A stretch of DNA of 20,679 nucleotides, from positions 1 to 20,679 of the IMG/VR virus record IMGVR_UViG_3300023198_000372; one strand, given 5' to 3'. The notes beneath the pieces were generated by a model that saw only the letters and a list, made by a program, of their open reading frames with translations, did no database searches and was not told the DNA's origin. Shown here in pieces: positions 14,101 through 20,679 of this stretch (position 1 is the first letter of the stretch; every line of letters begins with the position of its first letter). Source of the DNA: a virus. The position numbers and the translations under genes are program-made.

Positions 14101-17100
14101 GTCTAACAAACACATCAGGTGACCCTTACATCACTGATGATTCTAGGTTTACTATAAGTGATGTTGGTTCTTGCGGATCTCCTGAAGAAGAGAAAGATTT
14201 GTCAGTGGTTTCCTACTATGCGTCAATGAAAAACATTGTTCTTAATCAGTGGGGTCAAATCTATTCATATAAAACAATCGATACAGGATACCAAGCAATA
14301 CGTGGTGAATCCGGTACATCTATTGTATTTGGAGGAGATATATTCATTTCTAAGTTTGCATACAAAACAAAACTTCCATTCTTTATAGACAACAGAGTGG
14401 GAGCTCCCGATGATAGTGATATATTCTATGATGAGATTGGTAATGTTGGATTCCCAAAATACTGGCACTCATCACGTTCTATACTTCAAGACTACTTTGG
14501 TGCACCAAATGATGTAATTATGAAAAACCTCATTTCATATAAGGCACACAACTTTGACTGTCCTAGTGATCCATCATCTATACCACCAGAAACTGGAGGC
14601 TCAGCTAGAACATTCTATGATGGGTATTTCTATTTGTTTGCATACGGTGTTCCTAGTTTCTATTGTGAGAGTACATATAATGTTGATCTACGTCAAGCAT
14701 TTAATAATAAAGAAGGAGACTTCTGGCCTCATGTAAGCTCTAGTATTCCTGATGATTGGGTACAAGAAAGTAATGTTCCTATTGCTCAAGACAATACATA
14801 TTATTACAATGTAACATTCTCTAAGCAAAACAAAGAGAACGTATTCTCACATCTTCCTCCTGATTGGGAAGAAGACTTGTGCTTTACATACTATCCATTT
14901 AGAGCTATATATTCTGATGCAGCAACAACAAATGCTGACAATAGAATAAACAACTGGCTAATCTACAGAGCACTATCTTATCACGACTTCCCTCAAAACT
15001 ATGGAAACCTAGTGTCATTAGATGGTATTCAGAACAAAGCAATTCTTGCTAGATTTGAGAATAAGTCATTATTGTATAACAACCTATTAACTATTGATAC
15101 AAGCAATCCTCAAGCTGCTTATGTTGGTAATCCTAGACTGTTTGATGCAGCACCTCCAATTGACTTTGCTGAAACAGATTTAGGATATGTAGGAACTCAA
15201 CATAAGTTCTTATTAAAGATTCCTCAAGGTCAGGTTACAGTTGATGCTAAAAGAGGACAAGTGTTCTTGATTGCAGGTACAAAAGCTGTTGATTTAACAG
15301 GATTTGCTTCAGGAGTTAATAAGTTTATGAGAAATCACCTACCGTTTGAAATATTGAGATACTTCAATACAGTAGATATTGACAACCACTTCAATAGTGT
15401 GGGACTTCATGGTGTGTATGATAGTAAGTTTGAAAGACTTGTTCTTACAAAACTTGACTACATCCCACTTAGTGAGGATGTAAAATACAACGAAGAAGAA
15501 CAATACTTCTACATTATAGATACAGGAGATATTGAAAGAAGAGTGTACCTACAAGATCAAAACTATTTCTGTAACAAGTCGTGGACTATGTCTTTTGACT
15601 TTAACACAAACAGTTGGATATCGTTCCATACTTATTTACCAAACTTTTACATAGGGGAAAATACATTCTTCTATTCTGGTGTAAACAGTTGTTGTGAAGA
15701 TGGTCTTGATTTTGAAGTGTTAGTAGGAGAGCTACAACCTGTAGTTCCTGAAACTACATCATCAACAACAACCATCCCATCAAAAACAACTGACACTACC
15801 ACCACTACATTAGATTGTGAGTTATCAGGAGGCACATTTGACGAAACAAGTTGTGAGCTGGAAGGAACTGCTATCATCACTGTACCTACACCAACTACCA
15901 CTACAATATGTCAAAGAAGTGTGGTTAACACATTTGGATTGTTTGAAGGATATCAGATTGTTGGAGATCCTGCTGTAATCACTACAGGAAGTGCAGAAGA
16001 TGCTTGTGCTGCAAGTAACTTTGTACCACTTGTTATAAACCCAGAAGACCCAACAGCTAGTGTTCTTGCAATCACATTCCAAGCGCAAGGAACTACATTA
16101 ACGCCAGGGGAATTATTATATTATGGAACAGGTACAGATTGTACATTTGTTCCAGATGGATGGTACTACACTACAAGCACAGCAGCAGATAATCAAGTGT
16201 TCCAAGTGGTTAGTGGCGTTATTCAACAATTGTATGATTGTGAGTGTGTTGTAACAACAACAAGCACCACTACAGTGGCTCCATATATAAATGAATGTTG
16301 CTCTATGATAATAGATGTAAAGAATGACACAATAAAGTCATTAAACATTGGTGAGAGTGAAGTTACGCTACCAATTCCTGGATACACTACAGGTGTAGGA
16401 ATTGCCATCACATCTAGCAAACTATGGTCACTAGACACTGCTATCGATGAATGGGATATTACATTAAATCCATTTACAGCAACATTTAATAGATCAATAG
16501 CTCTTCCTGGAGGATTTACTACATCATCTGGAATTGCTGCCTTAAACAACACTACACTTATTGCTGTAGATGATTCAGCATCTCCAGAAGAAATAGTTGA
16601 GTTGGACATCACCACCCTTACAGCTAGTAGCACAACACAATTTACACTACAAGCAAACAGGGTGGCAACAAGTAATCCGCTATACACAACTGATGGAAAG
16701 CTTATTATTATTAATCGAGACAGTGTATTATTCGATTTCTACATGTCTCAATATGACTATGCAACAGGTACACTAGAAGAAGATGTAAACATAGGAAGTG
16801 TATATGGTGTTGTATTGTTTGAATGTGACTGTGTAATCTGGGTAGTCACTGCAGCTTCAGATATATACTACGTATCTCCTGATGCAACACATACACTAAT
16901 CCCATCAGTTAACTTGGGAGAAAACATTACAAGTGGATCTCAGATAGTATCTTGTATTGGTAAGAGTTTAACTAGCCCTACTACCACCACTACAACAACT
17001 TCTGGATTAACCACTACGACAACAACAACCTTGTGTGGAACTTGTAACGAGTATCAAGTGAGTGGACCAACAGCAATCTATTATAATGACTGCTACGGAA

Positions 17101-17198
17101 TTCAACAAACACTTGTTGTTCCTTCTGGACAAACAGAAAATGTTTGCTCATGTTCAGCAATTCCAGGAGCAACGTTAATTGGACCATGTACACCATAA
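11139..17198 (+). CDS. Giant tail muzzle (stabilization) protein with Thr-linked domain array
   Basis: This is a 2019-residue protein. Residues 1 to about 1530 form the core: GLNLDSSINQVGPGRVTYALNA near the start is the hallmark of crAss-like stabilization proteins, called the muzzle in PhicrAss001, which close the distal tail. The core ends near NKSWTMSFDFNTNSWISFH and ENTFFYSG. An appended array then follows: Thr linkers at residues 1539-1557 and 1586-1589, a YYG/Cys module (about 1592-1702), a Thr linker (1706-1712), a beta-propeller-like region (about 1713-1945), two Thr7 runs (1948-1964) and a terminal Cys module (CNEYQVSG...) to 2019. Core residues are probably structural; the array probably varies and may bind receptors or glycans. 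The core C-terminal module known from related muzzles seems to lie in the next gene. Confidence 0.85.
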   Translation: MAKQKDNKNTSAKASDIRLEVGYARTGLNLDSSINQVGPGRVTYALNAAVENFDGSAVTYQNELGNELCLVFPTGYKLIGSHFIPEKRKDIFFLVNPNTGGSEIGYMDNNDCQYHTLINADCLNFSTDHPIPKVVHRITNCTTEIYWTDGFNSRRYLDIENIPYKLIAGTPSCDPVYGDEVDCNQLKLQPNFSIPEITILDVTSSGNLTAGTYQFAVQYADAGGNELTSYYSVTNPLPIADEFITSVNFNYNVGKSIVFNVTNLDLTGQFQYFNVAVIKTINNASSVELVGTYNIEQATEQVTYSGADETAIRLSISDIFEKFPYYDIAQDVTAVQDVIVWDNLTSIDRINYQSIASQIILGWESYRIPPDENYADELNAANLRGYMRDEVYAFEIVFLLRNGKQTDGFHIPGRAINNNESYPDVPDTNSDFIGEPDYHVGDVGYKSYWKVYNTASVTSNSPEYISADNYKGPYQYGEFAYWESTEEYPCNKDVWSELAGQPIRHHKFPDVLVSPIMDSTDIPYSGGSIVPQLKDSAVFPIGVRIDNNQVNAVIGTSNLTEEQKDDIVGFKIVRGDRGTNRSIVAKGMLRNVNKYTRDEEEYYYPNYPYNDLGDDPFILDSNNAWNDESEPWLITLPAEDNTEPGTYEYKSAINGKISTAPIQPGETVEICSLQRPTSILGNKMLIGPGNYNVWKFSTKACAGYRARWDDPFTDDNSSTQAKSSWVEGYSCLCFFYGILDYARVNPGVIPTATELASTPCVCCSDVIKVLQEPVQMPIGQITSTKKSRRSKLGCNVSIPLKPLSEQANTDITYRQIFNSPETSFGQPFLGSVLKMESVMFGAGKGHFVEVKDNAKYKLLSKEAQIDALNSARDIANITDFNAGVMFTVYQSYLTIYINGITRKNYAMSFNSRASYDYSLPIDNNTSGGIKQREIDFSRYLIPGVQSLSGDERPVNNWNRESSVFIKTKEERENGTTIDPFLFPSSTPSLTNTSGDPYITDDSRFTISDVGSCGSPEEEKDLSVVSYYASMKNIVLNQWGQIYSYKTIDTGYQAIRGESGTSIVFGGDIFISKFAYKTKLPFFIDNRVGAPDDSDIFYDEIGNVGFPKYWHSSRSILQDYFGAPNDVIMKNLISYKAHNFDCPSDPSSIPPETGGSARTFYDGYFYLFAYGVPSFYCESTYNVDLRQAFNNKEGDFWPHVSSSIPDDWVQESNVPIAQDNTYYYNVTFSKQNKENVFSHLPPDWEEDLCFTYYPFRAIYSDAATTNADNRINNWLIYRALSYHDFPQNYGNLVSLDGIQNKAILARFENKSLLYNNLLTIDTSNPQAAYVGNPRLFDAAPPIDFAETDLGYVGTQHKFLLKIPQGQVTVDAKRGQVFLIAGTKAVDLTGFASGVNKFMRNHLPFEILRYFNTVDIDNHFNSVGLHGVYDSKFERLVLTKLDYIPLSEDVKYNEEEQYFYIIDTGDIERRVYLQDQNYFCNKSWTMSFDFNTNSWISFHTYLPNFYIGENTFFYSGVNSCCEDGLDFEVLVGELQPVVPETTSSTTTIPSKTTDTTTTTLDCELSGGTFDETSCELEGTAIITVPTPTTTTICQRSVVNTFGLFEGYQIVGDPAVITTGSAEDACAASNFVPLVINPEDPTASVLAITFQAQGTTLTPGELLYYGTGTDCTFVPDGWYYTTSTAADNQVFQVVSGVIQQLYDCECVVTTTSTTTVAPYINECCSMIIDVKNDTIKSLNIGESEVTLPIPGYTTGVGIAITSSKLWSLDTAIDEWDITLNPFTATFNRSIALPGGFTTSSGIAALNNTTLIAVDDSASPEEIVELDITTLTASSTTQFTLQANRVATSNPLYTTDGKLIIINRDSVLFDFYMSQYDYATGTLEEDVNIGSVYGVVLFECDCVIWVVTAASDIYYVSPDATHTLIPSVNLGENITSGSQIVSCIGKSLTSPTTTTTTTSGLTTTTTTTLCGTCNEYQVSGPTAIYYNDCYGIQQTLVVPSGQTENVCSCSAIPGATLIGPCTP
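15753..15809 (+). repeat. Thr-codon tract joining muzzle core to the appended array
   Basis: This Thr-rich stretch, with Ser, Lys and Asp interruptions (TTSSTTTIPSKTTDTTTTT), starts the appended array of the muzzle at residue 1539. A short further tract lies at 15894-15905. Confidence 0.8.
16254..16274 (+). repeat. Thr-codon tract before the propeller-like domain
   Basis: ACA ACA ACA AGC ACC ACT ACA encodes TTTSTTT after a Cys-containing module end. It separates the YYG/Cys module from the propeller-like region of the muzzle. Confidence 0.8.
16980..17030 (+). repeat. Double Thr7 tract before the muzzle terminal module
   Basis: Two runs of seven Thr codons (16980-17000 and 17010-17030) flank SGL. 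Codons are mixed, and at most three identical ones stand in a row. The segment ACCACTACAACAAC is shared with tracts in the accessory cassette about 10 kb upstream. Confidence 0.9.
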
Positions 17199-17208
17199 CA
17201 TAGTAAGA

Positions 17209-18081
17209 ATGGCAAATAAAAAGACTATATCAATAAAACTAACATCATCTGGCTCAGGTGCTGGGCCTTTTGATATACTAGATTCGTCAGGCAATGTTAT
17301 AAAGTCTGATGTATCAAAAGAGAGTTTAATTCTAGGAACTACGTTCGTATTAGATGAAAATGAGCTAATTATAAAGATTATTTCAAAAGGAAATTGTAAC
17401 TTTGAGAAAACTGTTGCTCTATCAAGTATTCCAAATAAGGATTGGGTGAATGCTAAATATGTTGAAGGTACAACAGGATGTTTGTGGTCACACTTAACAA
17501 ACAAGCAAGTGTACAACTACTTCTATGGAAACATACAGCCATATATATTAGAGTATCCTTTCTCGTACAAATATCAAGATGAGATATTACAGAATGTAAA
17601 AGACTACACTAAGGCATATAAATATCTTCCAAATGGTGCAGGAGCTTTTGATTCTAACACTAGAGTGGAAGTGGATAATGAATGGTTCAACAAAGCTGTT
17701 TTATATAACGGACAACAGTCTACGGGTGTGTTAGAACTTGTTGCTAAGCCTCAAAACAATATGGCAGCATACATGCAATACCCCATATTAAATACTGACA
17801 GTAAAGTGATTACATTCACCAAAAGTGATAACTTTTATCAGTATAACACATTCTGGGCTCTACAGAAAAATGATGAAGCACCACTCTTTAACAGCTCATG
17901 TGAATCATTATCTATAGATAAGGTGGTGAATCAAAATAATATGGACTATGGTTCAAGAGGATTTAAAAAATCACCTCTTAGAGCAAAAGATTTAAAGGTG
18001 AGACACATACTAGACAATAAGTCAACTGTACACTTAGTAAGTCAGTTTGTTGTAACACCAGCACAAATATCATATAAGTAA
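17209..18081 (+). CDS. Beta-domain copy D fused to a detached muzzle-type C-terminal module
   Basis: The chosen start is ATG 17209 (MANKKTISIKL), ten bases after the muzzle stop, giving 290 residues. An upstream in-frame ATG at 17179 would overlap the muzzle gene and adds HHN-rich residues unlike the domain. Residues about 6-72 resemble the tandem beta-domains upstream (GAGPFDIL, V..ESL..GT, GNCNF). The rest carries YKYQDEILQNVKDYTKAYKY, WFNKAVLYNGQQSTG, KSDNFYQYNTFW and LKVRHILDNKSTVHLVSQF. From memory these belong to the last part of crAss-like muzzle proteins, so I infer a split muzzle gene. It would assemble with the muzzle at the tail tip. If related muzzles lack this part, it is simply a conserved tail protein. 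Confidence 0.65.
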   Translation: MANKKTISIKLTSSGSGAGPFDILDSSGNVIKSDVSKESLILGTTFVLDENELIIKIISKGNCNFEKTVALSSIPNKDWVNAKYVEGTTGCLWSHLTNKQVYNYFYGNIQPYILEYPFSYKYQDEILQNVKDYTKAYKYLPNGAGAFDSNTRVEVDNEWFNKAVLYNGQQSTGVLELVAKPQNNMAAYMQYPILNTDSKVITFTKSDNFYQYNTFWALQKNDEAPLFNSSCESLSIDKVVNQNNMDYGSRGFKKSPLRAKDLKVRHILDNKSTVHLVSQFVVTPAQISYK

Positions 18082-18089
18082 TAATAACA

Positions 18090-20679
18090 ATGGCACTAAC
18101 CGCAGCTAAAGCAAAGAAAATACTAGAGGATGGTTTCATCCAAGGTAAAGCTCTTACAGAGAAACAGAAGAAGTTCTTTGGGGCTATTGCTGGTGGTGCT
18201 ACGCCATTGAAAAAACTTAACGGTGGTTGGTTAGACAAGTTTCAAGATGGTGGAGATGTTAGCTTTGATAGTGTTCAAAGAGCTGTTAGAAATGTAGAAA
18301 GTTTAGATGGTAAGTTAATGTGGAATCCTGAGTCCACTGCTACTGGTTTATATGGACAACGTTTTAGTGAAATAAAAAGTGAATACCCAGGAACAAGAAA
18401 AGAGTTTGCACAAGATACAATTGCCCAAAAAGACTTCTTTAAAAATAGATTCTTTGAAGGATTACCTGCTACACAAACTACACCACTGTCAAAGGATGCA
18501 AATGATCTATACAATGAGTATTCATCACAGATTCCTGGATTTGACTATTCAAAAGAAGACATAGCTGTTCTATCAAACTTTTTAGGAAGACAGGGAACAA
18601 GAAAGTATTTAGGCAACCATATAAGAGACAAAAAGTCTCTAGAAGAAGCTCTTCCTAATATATACGGACCAGATGCAAAACAAAGAAACAAAACTCCAGA
18701 TCAATATTTAAACCAAGCTAGAGAATATTATAAAGAGGGTGGTTGGTTAGATAAATATCAAAATGGTGGAGAACTTAATCAAAAATATATTGATTCTACC
18801 TTTAATGCTAATGTGGATAAACGTTGGGTACAAAGACTTTATGAAAAAAACCCAGAGTTTTATTTAGAAGGACAAACAAAACCTTCAACACATTATATGG
18901 AATCTGGTGATGGTTACGTTTATCCTAGAGTGATGGAAGGTGTTGATGGAGAATTAAAAGAAGTATCTAGAGAAGAAGGAAGATCACAAGGTATTAAGTT
19001 TCCTAATGATGAAATAGCTCAATGGTTTGCTAAGAACTACAAGAAGGGAACAAATGTATTGAAAGAATATCAAATGGGAGGAAGTCTTCCAGGAGCTACA
19101 GGAATGATGTATGCACGTACGTCTGGGTTAGAACCTAAGAAAGCTCAGGACGGAACAGTAGAATATGGTACACCTGAGTATGAAGCTGCATATAGAGAAG
19201 GTAGATTTGCTGATGTACCTAATCAACTAGATGAAGTAGTTATAAATAGTGGTGTAGATTATAATAAAGATATTTATTATGACACTCTAACAGATCAAGA
19301 AAAAGATCTTTATCACAACGATTTTAGCCCAATAGGAAATGCTGTAAGAAGAAAAGCTTACACTAAAAGAGGTCTTGCAGAAGATGCTTTAGCTATACCA
19401 GGGCAACTTTTACAAGGAGCAGGAGAAGCAATGCAAATGCCACAATCAGCAATGGTTGAAGGTATAGAAGCTATACGTGGTAATGAATATGATTTTGCTA
19501 ATAGTTTACCTGGAAGCGGTAAACAGAGAGCACCATCTGAAACGATGGGATTTGAAACTACAGATGATATGTCTTGGTATAATCCAAAAGTGATGTCAAA
19601 TTTTGCAATGGATATGTTTGCAGACCCATCAAACATTGTTGGAGCAGGTGTAGCTGATGATGTATTAAAGCTAGGTTTAAAACAAGGATTAAAAAAGGCA
19701 GCAGTAAGTAATGTAGACAATATAAAGAATATAGGTAAAAATGTGAAAGAAATACAACAAATACCTAATTCCATTAGGTCTTTTGTAGCTTCTAAAGTTT
19801 TAGATAATGCTAAAGTTAATCCAAAACAATTAAAAAATTTATATAACAATAGAATATTAGATGAACAATTAATTGCACCTAATGTACAAAGTAAAGGGAT
19901 TACTGATCTTCCTGATGCTGTTGTAACACCAGACCAAAACTTTTTAAATATAGGTGGTAGAATGTATTATAATAGTCAATCAAATCTTGGTGCTAGATTA
20001 ATTGATAACACAAAAAATTTTATACCTAAAGTAACAGACTCTAGATCAACTATTAAGTATAAAAATAAAATGAATAAGTTATATGATATAAACGAAAATG
20101 CTCCTAGTTTATATGATGGACAATACTTTAAACATAACTTTACTTCACAACCCATTGATGATTTTATTATCCATAACGATAGGGGAAATATAAATGATCA
20201 AATGAAAACAAGCCTCAACCAAAGGACATGGTGGCAGAAATCTACACCATATAGAGGCATGGCGCCAGCATCACCTTTATCTAGAGATGTATTTGGTAGA
20301 CATCTTTATGCACGACAATCTGCATTAGAAGCTAGTATAGGAAGACCTTTAAATACTAATAGGGAGCTTATTGGTGACGTAGTTAGGGAAGGAAAATTAG
20401 ACAGGAATAATATAACAATTACACCTACTAAAGAATCAGACCTATATAACATTGAAGGTCTTGAACAATTAACTATGAATCCAGTTACTGGTGTACTTGA
20501 AAGAGGTATTTTTACAAATTCACCAACAAGAAAAATTACAAACACTATTGAAGGTATTGATCCTTTAAAAACAAAAGAACAATTTAGAACAGACATATTA
20601 CAGCTTGATTCTATAAAAAATCTGAAAGACCAAGCAAAAAAAGGAAATTTAAAGTCCCACTTAAAAATGCTAGCAGAAA
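18090..20679 (+). CDS. Large internal virion (cargo-type) protein, 3' end outside window
   Basis: From ATG 18090 the frame stays open for 863 codons to the window edge. The first 360 residues hold a recurring short motif: GGWLDKFQDGG at 45-55, GGWLDKYQNGG at 217-227, KEYQMGG at 325-331 and KKAQDG at 350-355. A hydrophobic and Ala/Gly-rich stretch follows (IPGQLLQGAGEAMQMPQSA about 436-454, and MFADPSNIVGAGVADDVL about 510-527), then a long Lys/Asn-rich region. The position directly after the muzzle genes and the large size match the cargo proteins packed in the tail and capsid of PhicrAss001 that are thought to be ejected into the host. No enzyme motif is visible in the part present. Confidence 0.7.
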   Translation, partial: MALTAAKAKKILEDGFIQGKALTEKQKKFFGAIAGGATPLKKLNGGWLDKFQDGGDVSFDSVQRAVRNVESLDGKLMWNPESTATGLYGQRFSEIKSEYPGTRKEFAQDTIAQKDFFKNRFFEGLPATQTTPLSKDANDLYNEYSSQIPGFDYSKEDIAVLSNFLGRQGTRKYLGNHIRDKKSLEEALPNIYGPDAKQRNKTPDQYLNQAREYYKEGGWLDKYQNGGELNQKYIDSTFNANVDKRWVQRLYEKNPEFYLEGQTKPSTHYMESGDGYVYPRVMEGVDGELKEVSREEGRSQGIKFPNDEIAQWFAKNYKKGTNVLKEYQMGGSLPGATGMMYARTSGLEPKKAQDGTVEYGTPEYEAAYREGRFADVPNQLDEVVINSGVDYNKDIYYDTLTDQEKDLYHNDFSPIGNAVRRKAYTKRGLAEDALAIPGQLLQGAGEAMQMPQSAMVEGIEAIRGNEYDFANSLPGSGKQRAPSETMGFETTDDMSWYNPKVMSNFAMDMFADPSNIVGAGVADDVLKLGLKQGLKKAAVSNVDNIKNIGKNVKEIQQIPNSIRSFVASKVLDNAKVNPKQLKNLYNNRILDEQLIAPNVQSKGITDLPDAVVTPDQNFLNIGGRMYYNSQSNLGARLIDNTKNFIPKVTDSRSTIKYKNKMNKLYDINENAPSLYDGQYFKHNFTSQPIDDFIIHNDRGNINDQMKTSLNQRTWWQKSTPYRGMAPASPLSRDVFGRHLYARQSALEASIGRPLNTNRELIGDVVREGKLDRNNITITPTKESDLYNIEGLEQLTMNPVTGVLERGIFTNSPTRKITNTIEGIDPLKTKEQFRTDILQLDSIKNLKDQAKKGNLKSHLKMLAE
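18222..18254 (+). repeat. Motif copy 1 (GGWLDKFQDGG) in the cargo-type protein
   Basis: Encodes residues 45-55. It is nearly identical to the second copy at 18738-18770: Phe51 is replaced by Tyr and Asp53 by Asn. Confidence 0.75.
18738..18770 (+). repeat. Motif copy 2 (GGWLDKYQNGG) in the cargo-type protein
   Basis: Encodes residues 217-227, 172 codons after copy 1. Shorter relatives follow at 19062-19082 (KEYQMGG) and 19137-19154 (KKAQDG). Confidence 0.75.

Noticed and set aside
14554-14736. 60-residue + strand frame inside the muzzle gene
   Set aside because: It is an out-of-frame shadow within the continuous 2019-codon gene, without its own start context or known motif.
3183-17030. O-glycosylation as the main reason for the Thr tracts
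   Set aside because: The known Bacteroides O-glycosylation motif needs an Asp before Ser/Thr and acts on exported proteins. Most tracts lack the Asp, and virion proteins assemble in the cytoplasm. It is kept only as something to test, not as a claim.
17179-17208. Upstream ATG for the 290-residue gene
   Set aside because: It would overlap the muzzle end and add residues unrelated to the beta-domain. The ATG at 17209 has typical 10-base spacing and puts the domain at the N-terminus as in the other copies.
19358-19849. 163-residue minus-strand frame
   Set aside because: It lies inside the open cargo-type gene, which has continuous coding signal and motifs on the + strand. The reverse frame has no recognisable domain and all other genes are on the + strand.
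1-20679. CRISPR arrays, tRNA genes, insertion sequences and integrase attachment sites
   Set aside because: I found no regularly spaced direct repeats with spacers, no cloverleaf with CCA-type end, no transposase or inverted terminal repeats. The only repeats are coding tracts and protein motifs.

Overview
The window looks like part of the virion-gene block of a crAss-like phage (order Crassvirales) that infects a Bacteroidota host. The evidence is that all genes lie on the + strand, are AT-rich and sit nearly end to end. Start codons follow A/T-rich leaders without clear Shine-Dalgarno motifs, as is usual for Bacteroidota and their phages. The gene order also fits: the end of a probable major capsid gene, conserved capsid-associated genes, a metallophosphoesterase, connector or ring-type proteins, an HU/IHF-like protein, a very large tail 'muzzle' (stabilization) protein and a large internal 'cargo' protein. 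Family assignments come from recognising protein sequence patterns without database searches, so exact orthology to numbered genes of reference phages is tentative.

Region 1 (1-3306) holds the capsid-side genes: the C-terminal end of a probable major capsid protein, a structured 193-base intergenic region with a terminator-like hairpin and two further stem-loops, then 322-, 243- and 384-residue structural proteins closed by a strong intrinsic terminator. Region 2 (3317-7601) is an accessory cassette. It holds a 185-residue conserved protein, a 34-residue zinc-knuckle-like protein, a 136-residue protein, a T4-gp12-like tail-collar protein, a 46-residue Cys-rich protein, two small membrane proteins (one holin-like), and three tandem paralogues of a small beta-rich domain. 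It ends in two hairpins, the second a good terminator. Region 3 (7711-end) is one tight operon behind a possible Bacteroidota-type promoter: metallophosphoesterase, connector-like protein, HU/IHF-like protein, tail-tubular/adaptor-like protein, the 2019-residue muzzle, a 290-residue protein and an open-ended cargo protein. No gene-free stretch exceeds 200 bases.

The most striking signal is a network of poly-threonine linkers, written as mixed ACN codons, in at least seven genes. They join or end small beta-rich, Cys-containing modules. Four short proteins end in a Thr run plus two or three hydrophobic residues. The same small domain appears three times in tandem and a fourth time fused to what looks like a detached C-terminal module of the muzzle. 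The muzzle carries its own Thr-linked domain array, including a beta-propeller-like region. Together these suggest a modular decoration or adhesin system in which Thr linkers are both physical spacers and possible recombination junctions.
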